A DNA stretch of 64,000 nucleotides from positions 62,001 through 126,000 of the forward strand of contig NZ_JANHDI010000001.1 of assembly GCF_024494595.1 (NCBI RefSeq), written 5' to 3'. The stretch is from Halobellus rarus (lineage in GTDB: Archaea; Halobacteriota; Halobacteria; Halobacteriales; Haloferacaceae). Below are positions 1 to 8,685 of this stretch, piece after piece. Both the position numbers and the translations under genes were made by a program. Each line of letters begins with the position of its first letter. The stretch's first letter is position 1. A model generated the notes under the pieces. The model was not told where the DNA came from. It ran no database searches and saw nothing but the letters and a program-made list of their open reading frames with translations.

Positions 1-567
1 GTCGAACTCGCGCGCGCGGGCAACGACGTCGTCCGGCTGAAAGGCGGCGACCCGTTCGTCTTCGGCCGCGGCGGCGAGGAGATGGAACACCTCGCCAGTG
101 AGGAGATTCCGTTCGAGGTCGTGCCGGGAATCACCTCGGCGATCGCCGGCCCCGGCACGGCGGGGATCCCGGTCACCCACCGCGATCACGCCTCCTCGGT
201 CTCGTTCGTCACGGGCCACGAGGACCCGACGAAGGAGGAGTCGGCGGTGGACTGGAACGCGCTCGCGGCGACCGGCGGGACGCTCGTCGTCCTGATGGGC
301 GTCGGTAAACTCCCGGACTACACCGCGGCGCTGCGAGACGCCGGGATGGCTCCGGACACCCCCGTCGCGCTGGTCGAGCGGGCGACGTGGCCGGAGATGC
401 GCGTGGCAAGCGGGACGCTCGACGACATCGTCGACGTCCGGGATTCCGAGGGGATCGAACCCCCTGCGATAACCGTGATCGGCGAGGTGGCCGCGACGCG
501 AGCGCGCGTCGTCGAATTCCTGCGGAACCGAACCGGCGCGGCGTCGACGGAGGTGCCAGAGCAGTGA
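1..567 (+). CDS. cobA: Uroporphyrinogen-III C-methyltransferase, 3' part (SUMT)
   Basis: The reading frame is open from base 1, so the 5' end lies outside the window; at least 188 C-terminal residues are present. The visible start carries the SUMT signature RLKGGDPFVFGRGGEE, followed by VVPGITSAIAGPGTAGIPVTHR and the later VVLMGVGKL strand, all typical of the SAM-dependent tetrapyrrole methylase fold. It converts uroporphyrinogen III to precorrin-2 on the way to siroheme, cobalamin or heme. The stop overlaps the GTG start of the next gene (GTGA), indicating translational coupling with hemD. Assignment is firm; only the N-terminus is missing. Confidence 0.95.
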   Translation, partial: VELARAGNDVVRLKGGDPFVFGRGGEEMEHLASEEIPFEVVPGITSAIAGPGTAGIPVTHRDHASSVSFVTGHEDPTKEESAVDWNALAATGGTLVVLMGVGKLPDYTAALRDAGMAPDTPVALVERATWPEMRVASGTLDDIVDVRDSEGIEPPAITVIGEVAATRARVVEFLRNRTGAASTEVPEQ

Positions 568-1349
568 CCCGCGACGTCCGCGTGGCCGTCTTTCGGCCGG
601 ACGACGAGCGGATGGTGCGAGCGGTCGAACTGCTCGACTCGCTCGGCGCGACTCCCGTCCCCGACCCGATGCTCGCCGTCGAACCCACGGGAGCGATTCC
701 CGGTAGAGGGGACGGCGACGACCCCGACACGGACCGATCCGCGGCCGGCCCCGAGTTCGTCGTCCTGACGAGCAAGACGGGCGTCGAACTCCTCGCCGAG
801 GCCGACTGGACCCCGGGCGAGGCCACTCTCGCCTGCATCGGGCCGCGAACGGCCGAGGCCGCCCGCGAGGCCGGATGGACGGTCGACGTCGTCCCCGAGG
901 AGTACACCTCCGCGGGTCTCGTCGCCGCGCTCGAAGGCGACGTCGGCGGCACGGTCGTCGAGGTCGCGCGCAGCGACCACGGCAGCGACGTCCTCCTCGA
1001 CGGCCTCCGTGCGGCCGGTGCCGACGTCAACGAGACCGTCCTGTACCGACTCGTCCGCCCCGAGGGGTCCGGCCAGTCGACGGTGATGGCCGCCGGTGGC
1101 GAACTCGATGCGGTCTGTTTCACCTCCTCGCTCACCGTCGAGAACTTCCTCGCCGCGGCCGACGAGCGGGGGGTCCGCGAGGAGGCCGTCGCGGGGCTGA
1201 ACCGCGCCGTCGTCGGCGTCATCGGCGCACCGACCCGCGAGACGGCGGAAGGGTACGGAATTCGCGTCGACGTCGTCCCCGAGAACGCGACGTTCGAGGA
1301 GCTCGCGACGGCCGTCGTCGAGGAAGCGGCGCCGACGTATCACGGCTGA
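564..1349 (+). CDS. hemD: Uroporphyrinogen-III synthase
   Basis: This 261-residue protein would cyclise hydroxymethylbilane to uroporphyrinogen III, the substrate of the upstream methyltransferase. The family is poorly conserved, but the segments VVLTSKTGVELLAE, CIGPRTAEAAREAG and VCFTSSLTVENFLAAA fit the two-domain HemD fold. I chose the GTG at 564 because the protein then begins TRDVRVAVFRPDD, a normal first strand, and the start overlaps the cobA stop by 4 nt. The frame stays open further upstream, but that part overlaps cobA and is arginine-rich, as expected for a shadow frame. Confidence 0.9.
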   Translation: MTRDVRVAVFRPDDERMVRAVELLDSLGATPVPDPMLAVEPTGAIPGRGDGDDPDTDRSAAGPEFVVLTSKTGVELLAEADWTPGEATLACIGPRTAEAAREAGWTVDVVPEEYTSAGLVAALEGDVGGTVVEVARSDHGSDVLLDGLRAAGADVNETVLYRLVRPEGSGQSTVMAAGGELDAVCFTSSLTVENFLAAADERGVREEAVAGLNRAVVGVIGAPTRETAEGYGIRVDVVPENATFEELATAVVEEAAPTYHG

Positions 1350-1414
1350 GTCATCGGGGCTCCGCCGCCCCGCCTCTTTTCGCCCCTTCCTCCTCTTTCT
1401 CTCCCGAACGTGGA

Positions 1415-1420
1415 TTTAAA
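1415..1420 (+). promoter_or_regulatory. TATA-like box of the DHH nuclease gene
   Basis: The hexamer tttaaa lies about 28 nt before the ATG at 1445 in otherwise GC-rich DNA. This is the spacing expected for a leaderless archaeal transcript, and it supports that start over the longer open frame upstream. Confidence 0.6.
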
Positions 1421-1444
1421 TCCGAGAGCGCCCCACGACCGGGT

Positions 1445-2896
1445 ATGAGCGCGGACACGACGACGAGCGACGACGGTCCGGTCCCCGCCCTCCGGGAGCG
1501 GGCCGTCGCCTGCGCGGACCGACTCCGGACGGCCGATCGCGTGCTGCTCGCGTCGCACATCGACGCCGACGGACTGACGAGCGCGGCCATCGCCGCCGCG
1601 GCGCTGGAGCGCGCGGAAATTCCGTTCGAGACCGTGTTCGCGAAGCAACTCGACGAGCGGGAGGTCGCCCGCATCGCCGCCACCGACTACGAGACGGTGC
1701 TCTTCACCGACTTCGGGAGCGGGCAGTTGGACGTCATCGCCCCCTACGCCGCCGAGGGCGCGTTCACGCCGGTCGTCGCCGATCACCACCAGCCCGCCGA
1801 CCTCCCGGACGGGGTCGACGAACCGGCCCACCACCTGAACCCGCTGCTGTTCGGCCTCGACGGCGCGTCGGAACTCTCCGGCGCCGGCGCGAGCTACGTC
1901 CTCTCGCGGGCGCTCGAACCGCCCGAGGGCGACAACCGCGACCTCGCCGGCCTCGCCGTCGTCGGCGCGGTCGGCGATATGCAGGGGACCGACGGCGGCC
2001 TCTCGGGGGCGAACCAGGTAATCGTCGAGGAGGGCGTCGCCGCCGGTGTCGTCGAGGAGGCCACGGACCTGCTCGTCTACGGGCGTCAGACCCGGCCGCT
2101 CCCGAAGTTTCTCGAATACGCGACCGACGTTCGGATCCCCGGGATCACGAACGACGCGAACGGCGCGATCGAGTTCCTCTCGGATCTCGATCTGGACCTA
2201 AAAGAGGGCGGAGAGTGGCGTCGCTGGGTCGACCTGACGATGGCCGAGCGGAAGACCGTCGTCAGCGGCCTGCTGCAGCGAGCGATCGCCTCCGGTGTCC
2301 CCGCCGATCGGATCGACGCGCTCGTCGGGACGACGTACACGCTGACCGACGAGGAGCCAGGAACCGAACTCCGAGATGTGAGCGAGTTCTCGACTCTCCT
2401 GAACGCAACCGCGCGGTACGAGCGCGCTGACGTCGGTCTCGCGGTCTGTCTCGGCGACCGCGAGGGAGCGCTCGACCGCGCGCGGACGCTCCTCCGAAAC
2501 CACCGACGCAACCTCTCGGAGGGGCTCCAGTGGGTCCAGAACGAGGGAACGACGGTCGAAGACAACGTCCAGTGGTTCGACGCCGGATCGCGCATTCGCG
2601 AGACGATCGTCGGCATCGTCGCGGGGATGGCGGTCGGTGCCGCGGGCGTCCGCGGTGACATCCCCATCCTCGCGTTCGCCGAGAAATCTGAGGAGGAGAT
2701 AAAGGTGAGCGGCCGCGGCTCCCACGCGCTCGTCCGGCAGGGTCTGGACCTCTCGGCGGTGATGCGCGAGGCATCCCGCGCCGTCGGCGGCGACGGTGGC
2801 GGTCACAACGTCGCCGCCGGCGCGACGATTCCGACCGGAACGCGTGAGGCGTTCGTCGCGGAAGCGGATCGGCTCGTCGGTGAGCAACTCGACTGA
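1445..2896 (+). CDS. recJ: RecJ-like DHH-family single-strand nuclease
   Basis: A 483-residue DHH/DHHA1 phosphoesterase. The metal-binding motifs are SHIDADGLTSAA near residue 38, LFTDFGSG near residue 85, and ADHHQPAD near residue 110. The C-terminal DHHA1 motif GGGHNVAAGA is close to the end. Family members are RecJ/GAN-like exonucleases, 5'-3' on single-stranded DNA or acting on RNA at the archaeal replisome; which substrate applies here cannot be read from sequence. The start is set by the TATA-like box at 1415 and by MSADTTTSDDG, a typical acidic halophile N-terminus. Monocistronic as far as visible. Confidence 0.88.
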   Translation: MSADTTTSDDGPVPALRERAVACADRLRTADRVLLASHIDADGLTSAAIAAAALERAEIPFETVFAKQLDEREVARIAATDYETVLFTDFGSGQLDVIAPYAAEGAFTPVVADHHQPADLPDGVDEPAHHLNPLLFGLDGASELSGAGASYVLSRALEPPEGDNRDLAGLAVVGAVGDMQGTDGGLSGANQVIVEEGVAAGVVEEATDLLVYGRQTRPLPKFLEYATDVRIPGITNDANGAIEFLSDLDLDLKEGGEWRRWVDLTMAERKTVVSGLLQRAIASGVPADRIDALVGTTYTLTDEEPGTELRDVSEFSTLLNATARYERADVGLAVCLGDREGALDRARTLLRNHRRNLSEGLQWVQNEGTTVEDNVQWFDAGSRIRETIVGIVAGMAVGAAGVRGDIPILAFAEKSEEEIKVSGRGSHALVRQGLDLSAVMREASRAVGGDGGGHNVAAGATIPTGTREAFVAEADRLVGEQLD

Positions 2897-3275
2897 CGTT
2901 CTCGGCTTTCGTCTGACTTCGCGCCGCCTGCGACAACAGCTACCCTTCCTAGCGGTTGCGTCTCCTCGTCGGACGGTCGTCAGCCTCACTCATTCTATAT
3001 TGCAGTATGTGATTTATCTCTCCCGGATACGGACTATCCTCGATCGGGGGGAGAACGGAACCGATGCACTCGATTCGTGGTTCTCGCTCCACGAGCGCCC
3101 GCATTCGGACCGGAACCTCGAACAACGGTTGATGTTCCCGTCGAAGCTCTCAGTGATCGATTTTCAGACCTCGTGCCGCGTTCAGGCGCGTATCTCGCAG
3201 AAACAGATCGACATAGCCAGCGGGGTTTGCGACTGAGCCCGTATCCGAACCTGCTCACTGCCGTAGATCCGTCTT
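2897..3275. other. Intergenic stretch without a recognisable gene
   Basis: There are 379 nt between the nuclease gene and the convergent diadenylate-cyclase-like gene. Base composition is visibly lower in GC than the neighbours (for example around 2990-3020). Short open frames exist on both strands, but none has a promoter at leaderless spacing, acidic composition or a recognisable motif. I see no tRNA-like or hairpin structure. Confidence 0.5.
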
Positions 3276-3830
3276 CTAGTCGGGGCGCCACCGGCCACCG
3301 ATTTCGTCCCGAGGATAGTCGCGATACGTCCCATCCAAAAACGTGGTGACGCGGCCGTCCTCTTCGCTGAGTGTGATCGCCCAGATGACGTCCTCGCGGA
3401 GCGAGGTCTCCAGGGCGCTCAGGTGTTTGGTCCCCATCCAGTCGGCGGGATTCAGTTCGTCGATGCCTGGCACCTCGTCCCGTGGTGGATTACGGACACG
3501 CACCATCTGTTCTTGAATCGTCCCGTCGGCAGTCACCATAATCGCTCCGTCCCGCGTGATCGCCACGTCTCGGGCGACTTCCGTGAACGTCTCTAACGAT
3601 TCGGTGACGATTTTACACCGGTTGGTCGGCCACTTGTTCGCTCCAAGCGGGTCAGTGTATCCGTCGAAACTCATCTCGGCGACGATCAAAAAGTAGAGGC
3701 TGGGGCCGGAGACGTGCTGTTCGTTCCACCGATCGAACTGCAGACTTAACGACTCGGCAGCGTACCTGATCTGATCCATAAGCGCTTGGCTCGTTGCGTA
3801 TCTCTTTTTCACCCGATCGAGTGCGTCCAT
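3276..3830 (-). CDS. Small DisA_N/DacZ-like diadenylate cyclase
   Basis: A 184-residue protein resembling the DisA_N nucleotidyl-cyclase domain that makes c-di-AMP from two ATP. Support: a DGA motif (ITRDGAIMVTADG) and, about 60 residues later, MGTKHLSALETS at the place of the family GTRH(R) motif, followed by AITLSEEDGRVTTFLDG, the usual last strand. The arginine of GTRH is lysine here, so activity is not guaranteed. A helical segment precedes the domain; no DNA-binding or membrane domain is attached. The ATG is supported by a TATA-like ttaa about 29 nt upstream. The gene sits in a lower-GC patch. Confidence 0.7.
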   Translation of the reverse strand: MDALDRVKKRYATSQALMDQIRYAAESLSLQFDRWNEQHVSGPSLYFLIVAEMSFDGYTDPLGANKWPTNRCKIVTESLETFTEVARDVAITRDGAIMVTADGTIQEQMVRVRNPPRDEVPGIDELNPADWMGTKHLSALETSLREDVIWAITLSEEDGRVTTFLDGTYRDYPRDEIGGRWRPD

Positions 3831-4042
3831 CTTGGTATCTCTCTAGCTATGGACGGATTAAGGTTGTTCGGAGGCCTGTCCCCGCAATCCGGCGGTCGAA
3901 TATATCGGTCGCACTACTCAGTGCCGGTTACCCCTCGAACCGGCACGTCACGGACTCGTCACCACCTCGCGACTCTTCGGATCGAACACGCGAGACAGGT
4001 AGATATACTCTATGATGCTATACTGAATCCCTGCTCGCGTCC

Positions 4043-5176
4043 TCACTCGTCGTAGGTGCCGCCCTCTAGGTAGTACTGCGTGCGGTCGGCGGTCGACTCG
4101 GCCACTTTCAGGAATTCGACGACGCGTTGGTCGTCCTCGCGGTAGTCCTCTTCGACGTCGATAGTCAACGAGAGATCCCGCAAGTGCTCGAGGAGGGCGT
4201 CGATCTCTTCGGTTCCCCCACGGACGCGGTGCCGTTCGCCCACGGTTTCGCCCGCTTCGACCCGCCGGATGGTCTCCACGGCCGGGCGCAGGATCGACTC
4301 GCCCAGGTCGTGCGCGCGCTCTTGGAGCCGTTCTTCGCTCTCGTCGAACTCGGCGGCCTGGAACGCCTCGCGGGTGATCCGTGAGAATACGAAATCTCTC
4401 CCGAGGTCGAACAGCAGCGAGAACGCGTGTTCGAGTTCGTCGTGGTGTTTGGACTCGGTGGTGTACTTCACCATCGAGTCGCCCTCAGCCGTTTTCATCA
4501 CGACGCCCTCGCGGGCGTCGTCGTCCAGTTCTTCGACCGCCGCCCAGATCTCCTCTGTCGCCTCCGAGCGATCGTAGCGTCCGAACAGCCGAGGCTGTGG
4601 GAAGGCGTACCGTTCACAGAGGTCTCGGCGCTCGGGAACTGTGAGTGGAGCAGCGGACTCGCGGTCGCGGACATCGAACACCCGGACGGCGTCCGAGTCG
4701 ACCTCCTCGTAGTCGTGCGTCGTGTACGGCGTCTCCGGCCCGATCAGTTCGGCGCATAGCATCTTCTCGGGATGGTACTCGAAGAACTCCCCCAGATCGA
4801 GCAGTTCGCGGACTCGCGCCGTGGTGTACGGACAGACGTAGCCGCCGCGAGTGAACGCCAGCGGGCCGTCGTCCCCGACGTCCGCGACGCGGACGTTGAA
4901 CCCGTCGAGTTTCTCCTCGGCGAAGATCGTCTCGTCGGCCTCGAAAAACGAGGTGACGCCCGCGTCGAGCGCCAGCACCCGCGGGATGCTGGGATAGCCG
5001 CGGACGATGGCGTCGGCCGCATCGAGGATCACGGTCCCCCGCTCGATGCCGTGGCGGGCCGACGGAAGGACGTGGGACGGATATTCGCCGACAGACCGCC
5101 GCTCGAAGTGCTCGAACAGCTCGGCCGGATCCGACGCCGTGGAGTCCAACCGCTCGAAGTACGCGCGTTCGTCCAT
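4043..5176 (-). CDS. ATP-dependent RNA ligase, Rnl3 family
   Basis: The 377-residue length matches archaeal Rnl3 enzymes such as Pyrococcus Pab1020, which ligate or circularise RNA. Nucleotidyltransferase motif I is EEKLDGFNV, with the adenylated lysine at about residue 89. Motif V is recognisable as EGVVMKT followed by SMVKYTT. I begin at [11 protein letters not shown] (5176) rather than the longer open frame, because a TATA-like element lies 28 nt upstream (near 5204) and the extension is non-acidic. It is divergent from the RNA ligase partner gene 155 nt away. Such pairing is common in this family and suggests a joint role in RNA end processing. Confidence 0.9.
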   Translation of the reverse strand: MDERAYFERLDSTASDPAELFEHFERRSVGEYPSHVLPSARHGIERGTVILDAADAIVRGYPSIPRVLALDAGVTSFFEADETIFAEEKLDGFNVRVADVGDDGPLAFTRGGYVCPYTTARVRELLDLGEFFEYHPEKMLCAELIGPETPYTTHDYEEVDSDAVRVFDVRDRESAAPLTVPERRDLCERYAFPQPRLFGRYDRSEATEEIWAAVEELDDDAREGVVMKTAEGDSMVKYTTESKHHDELEHAFSLLFDLGRDFVFSRITREAFQAAEFDESEERLQERAHDLGESILRPAVETIRRVEAGETVGERHRVRGGTEEIDALLEHLRDLSLTIDVEEDYREDDQRVVEFLKVAESTADRTQYYLEGGTYDE

Positions 5177-5331
5177 ACTGTCTCTCCGGTCGGTTCGGTG
5201 AAAAGATCCGGGTCCCGCCTGGCGTCTGTCAGCTGTCGGCTCCGTGGGTCCGCTGGCCACCCCACGTCGCGGGAGGCCCGCGTCGCTCCCGTGGGGTGAC
5301 ATCTTATAGGTTCCCCGCTCGAATCGGGGGT

Positions 5332-6021
5332 ATGCCCGGAGAACTGCCGCGACAACAGTTCGTCCTCGACACGTCGCTTTTCATCACCGACGACATCCGT
5401 CGGGACGGTGAGTCGCTGACGGACGCCGCGCTTCGGCTGCTGGATCTCGTGGCGACGGCGCGACTGGAACTCAACATCTCCTGTCATATGCCGCCCTCGA
5501 TCCACGACGAACTCGCGACGATGCTGCGGGACCGCGACGTCGACGAGGAGGTGTTCTCGCGACTCGACACCTGGGTCGTCCGCAAGAGCCCCGACCGGTA
5601 CGGCGTCACTATTCCGGCGAACATCGTCTACAACTTCATCGACGAGATGAGCGACCGCGTCGACCGGGGCCTCCGCGTCTCCGAGGAGGCGCTTCGGGAG
5701 GTCGAACAGCTCGATCCGAGTGAGCTGACCCGAGACGGGGAGGACACCGCCGAGGCGTATATGACGGAGGCCGACCGCATCCTCTCGGGGATGCGCGACA
5801 AGTATCGGCAGGCGCTCCGACAGGGGGTGCTCGACTCGCGCGAGGACTTCGACCTCCTCGTCCTCGCCAGGGAACTCGAAGCCGGCGTCGTCACGGAAGA
5901 CAGGGGGATCATCTCGTGGGCCGACGAGTTCGGCCTCCGCTACGTTCGCGGCGCGCAGTTTCCGACGCTCTTGGAGGAGTACCTCCGCGCGTCCGGCGTC
6001 GATGGGTATGGCCCCGAATAA
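5332..6021 (+). CDS. RNA ligase partner protein, HARP-type PIN ribonuclease
   Basis: A 229-residue PIN-domain protein of the 'RNA ligase partner' family, homologous to the Aquifex protein-only RNase P (HARP). It shows the N-terminal acidic residue in FVLDTSLF (D13), a helical insertion in the middle, and the C-terminal catalytic cluster [20 protein letters not shown]. HARPs can remove tRNA 5' leaders; haloarchaea also have RNA-based RNase P, so this copy may act on other RNAs. The ATG at 5332 follows a TATA-like ttatag at 5304-5309. Divergent neighbour is the Rnl3 ligase. Confidence 0.9.
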   Translation: MPGELPRQQFVLDTSLFITDDIRRDGESLTDAALRLLDLVATARLELNISCHMPPSIHDELATMLRDRDVDEEVFSRLDTWVVRKSPDRYGVTIPANIVYNFIDEMSDRVDRGLRVSEEALREVEQLDPSELTRDGEDTAEAYMTEADRILSGMRDKYRQALRQGVLDSREDFDLLVLARELEAGVVTEDRGIISWADEFGLRYVRGAQFPTLLEEYLRASGVDGYGPE

Positions 6022-6071
6022 AACCCGAATAAATCATAATATCCGTTAGTTTCCCACAAATCAACAATTCT

Positions 6072-6122
6072 CAGAAATATTTATTACGAACCACGAACAA
6101 TTAACAACTGCAATCGAGGTGA
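6072..6122 (+). promoter_or_regulatory. Promoter and ribosome binding site of hsp20
   Basis: AT-rich DNA precedes the Hsp20 gene. A BRE/TATA-like agaaatatttatta (about 6074-6087) lies roughly 45 nt before the ATG, and the Shine-Dalgarno-like gaggtga (6116-6122) sits 6 nt before it. Unlike most genes in the window, this one therefore appears to have a short leader with a usable ribosome binding site. Confidence 0.55.
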
Positions 6123-6128
6123 ACAGCA

Positions 6129-6503
6129 ATGGCGCTGCCGACAGACGCGACGAACTCCTGGACGCAGGGGCTCGGCCTCCCGTCCCGAGTCTTCGGCGAC
6201 GCTGGCAGTACAGACTACGAACTGTACGAGGAGGACGAAGAGTTCGTCCTCGCCGTCGAGATGCCCGGGTTCGATCGGGACGAGATCACCCTCGCCTGGG
6301 ACGACGGAATGTTGAACATCGCCGCCGAACACGTCGACGAGAGTCGGGGGCGGAAACGGACGTACCACCGACGCTTCCGCTTCCCGAAGGACGTCGATGA
6401 CGAGGCCATCGACGCGACGTACACGAACGGCATCCTCGAGGTGACGCTCCCCCTCGAGGGGGAAGGAACCACTCACGGCAAGACGATCCCGATCGAGGGC
6501 TGA
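6129..6503 (+). CDS. hsp20: Small heat shock protein, Hsp20/alpha-crystallin family
   Basis: A 124-residue ATP-independent holdase. The alpha-crystallin domain runs from YELYEEDEEFVLAVEMPGFD (near residue 34) to the C-terminus. It includes the YHRRFRFPKDVDDEAIDATY strand pair and the conserved NGILEVTLPL motif. The short C-terminal tail ends in KTIPIEG, an IxI-like anchor used for oligomerisation. Length is normal for archaeal Hsp20. It is preceded by an AT-rich promoter with a ribosome binding site and is not visibly in an operon. Confidence 0.93.
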   Translation: MALPTDATNSWTQGLGLPSRVFGDAGSTDYELYEEDEEFVLAVEMPGFDRDEITLAWDDGMLNIAAEHVDESRGRKRTYHRRFRFPKDVDDEAIDATYTNGILEVTLPLEGEGTTHGKTIPIEG

Positions 6504-6660
6504 TCGCTGTCGGCCGTAGCTGAAGCGAGTGGCGTCTCGGCGCGACAGACGTCACCTCGTTCCTCCTCGGTTCTCGTCGCGAGTGATTGCCGACGGGTCG
6601 CGAACCGACCGCAGAACGAACGAAAGGACTCTTTGAGTCGAACGTGTTCATCCTGAGACG

Positions 6661-7716
6661 ATGGCGGGTTCAGTCTTGTTCGTCCTCGGCGTCGCGGTCG
6701 CGGTCTTCGTCGGCGTCAACATCGGGGGGTCGTCGACGGGCGTCGCGTTCGGCCCGGCGACCGGTAGCGGCGTCCTCTCGATGCGTCTGGCGTCGGGGCT
6801 GATGGCCGTCTTCGTCCTGCTCGGCGGCGTCACGATCGGGACGAACGTCGTCGAGACGCTCGGGGGCGGGTTCATCCCGCCCGAGTACTTCACGCCCGGC
6901 GCGTCGATCGGCGTCCTGCTCTTCATCGGCGTCGGCATCCTGCTCGGAAACGTCCTCAAGGTCTCGACGAGCACCAGTCAGGCGGCCGTCGCCGCGGTCG
7001 TCGGGATGGGCGCCGCCCTCGGGGTGCTCAACTGGCGGACGGTCGGAATCGTGGTGCTGTGGTGGCTCCTCTCGACGATCCTGGCGTTCTGGCTCTGTGC
7101 GTTCATCGGTCGGTACCTCTACGACGCTTTCGTCGACGCGCTCGATCTCGAGTCCCGCGACACGCGGCTCGCAGAACTCGGGGTGATCGCCATCGCCTGT
7201 TACATGGCTTTCTCCGCCGGCGCGTCGAACGTCGGCAACGCCGTCGCGCCGCTGGTGGGGTCGGGACAGATCGGGATGCTCTCGGGCGTCGCGCTCGGCG
7301 GTCTGGCGATCGGTGTGGGCGCGTTCGCCCTCGGCCCGCGAACGATGGAGACCGTCGGCGAGGACATCACCGACCTCTCGCTCGAAGCGTCGCTGATCGC
7401 CGAGACCATCGCGGCCTCGATTCTCACGGGGTTGAGCTGGGCCGGTATCCCGGCCAGCCTCGCGGTCGTCCTCACGTCCTGTGTGATCGGCCTCGGATGG
7501 GGACGGGCGAGCCGTCGTGTGCCGCTGCAGGCGGTCGTCCGCCCGGAGGGGCTCACGGACGGGGAACAGTCCACCTGGGGGAGCGATCAGCTCAACCTGT
7601 TCGATCCGACGACGACGAAGCGCATCGTCGCGACGTGGATCGCGACGCCGACGCTCGCTGGTGTGATCGCGTTTGTCGCCTTCGATGTCGCACAGCGACT
7701 CCATCTCATCGCCTGA
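6661..7716 (+). CDS. PiT-family inorganic phosphate permease
   Basis: A 351-residue multi-span membrane protein resembling PiT/PHO-4 sodium or proton:phosphate symporters. The two inverted family repeats are visible as GVNIGGSSTGVAFGPATGSG near residue 18 and as FSAGASNVGNAVAPLVGSG near residue 182, in place of the canonical GANDVANA motif. About ten hydrophobic segments are present. No PhoU-like regulator lies next to it, so partner and regulation are unknown. Substrate phosphate is inferred from family; related anions such as sulfate are possible. Confidence 0.85.
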   Translation: MAGSVLFVLGVAVAVFVGVNIGGSSTGVAFGPATGSGVLSMRLASGLMAVFVLLGGVTIGTNVVETLGGGFIPPEYFTPGASIGVLLFIGVGILLGNVLKVSTSTSQAAVAAVVGMGAALGVLNWRTVGIVVLWWLLSTILAFWLCAFIGRYLYDAFVDALDLESRDTRLAELGVIAIACYMAFSAGASNVGNAVAPLVGSGQIGMLSGVALGGLAIGVGAFALGPRTMETVGEDITDLSLEASLIAETIAASILTGLSWAGIPASLAVVLTSCVIGLGWGRASRRVPLQAVVRPEGLTDGEQSTWGSDQLNLFDPTTTKRIVATWIATPTLAGVIAFVAFDVAQRLHLIA

Positions 7717-7809
7717 TGAGGGCTGTCGGAACAGCCACCTGCCGTCTCGATTCCCGTGACTCCGCCGATAGCCGCACAGCTTTTAGACGCGAACGGCGAA
7801 CGTCCAACG

Positions 7810-8406
7810 ATGTCACTGAGCACGCTGAGCACCCGGTTTCAGGGCCGCCAGACGCAGTTCCACATCGAACTGCTCTACGGAGCCCTCTTCGTCGTCGGCT
7901 TCGGGTATCTCGTCTTCCGCGTCGACGCGCGCGTCGCCGCGTTCGAGGGCGGACTCGTCGTCGGCTACCTGCTCCGGATCTGGGAGAAGATGTCGATCTA
8001 CGAGCGACTCATCGAGGAGGCCGTCTCCCGGGAGGCCGAAACGCAGGTCGAGGCGGAAGTGCAGGAACAGGTCGGTGAGCAGGTCGGCAAAGAGGTCGAA
8101 GAGACGGTCGATGAACGGGTCGAGGAGACAGTCGACGAACGAGTCGAGGAGACAGTCGACGAACGAGTCGAGGAGACAGTCGACGAACGAGTCGAAGATC
8201 GGGTCGGTGAAGAGGTCGAGGAGAAAGTCGACGAACGCGTCGAAGCGCAGATGGGCGAACAGGTCGGCAAACAGGTAGACGAGCGGGTCGAAGAGAAAGT
8301 CGGAGAACAGGTCGAGGAACGCGTCGCCGAAAAGGTCGAGGAACGGGTTGAAGAGGTCGAAGAACGTGTCGACGAGGTCGAGGAACGCGTCGGCGACGAC
8401 GAGTGA
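7810..8406 (+). CDS. Membrane protein with long octad-repeat helical tail
   Basis: 198 residues. Residues about 16-60 contain two hydrophobic segments (ELLYGALFVVGFGYLVF and the AAFEGGLVVGYLLRIW region). Everything after residue 75 is a low-complexity highly charged helix with valine every fourth residue, built from VEETVDER-like octads. The DNA holds three perfect 24-bp copies at 8119-8190. Hydrophobic spacing of 4 is not the 3.5 of a standard coiled coil, so a single charged helix or right-handed supercoil is likelier. The ATG at 7810 has ttttag 27 nt upstream. Function unknown; it may anchor a rod or scaffold to the membrane. Confidence 0.75.
   Translation: MSLSTLSTRFQGRQTQFHIELLYGALFVVGFGYLVFRVDARVAAFEGGLVVGYLLRIWEKMSIYERLIEEAVSREAETQVEAEVQEQVGEQVGKEVEETVDERVEETVDERVEETVDERVEETVDERVEDRVGEEVEEKVDERVEAQMGEQVGKQVDERVEEKVGEQVEERVAEKVEERVEEVEERVDEVEERVGDDE
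8119..8190 (+). repeat. 24-bp tandem repeat, three perfect copies
   Basis: The 24-bp unit (starting gtcgaggagacagtcgac) occurs three times without mismatch at 8119, 8143 and 8167. Degenerate copies lie on both sides, at least from 8095 and on to about 8400. The repeat is in frame with the host gene and encodes the octad VEETVDER. Perfect identity against a degenerate background indicates recent expansion. Confidence 0.9.
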
Positions 8407-8685
8407 ACCGATCTGCCGATGCTACTTCCCGGGTCGTGTTTATCGAGGCCACTTCTCGGAATCGGCCGTATCCGGCGTGAGTTTATACCCGAACGGGCGG
8501 CCAGGGCCCCCCGTGACGGAGGACTCGTCCCGCGCCGTTCCACGGTTGTTCGGCACGTCGGCGCGGGCGCGATCGGCCGAGCGCCGGCCGCAGTGTGCCG
8601 ACTGTTCGCCCCGACCCCGCGGAGGGGTCTTCACGTTCCGATCCACCAAGACGCCGGTTTCCGACGGAACTGCGTCGTCTCTCGC

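Noticed and set aside
2897-3275. Small frames on both strands in the gap after the DHH nuclease
   Set aside because: None has acidic composition, promoter spacing or motif; lower GC alone is not evidence of a gene.
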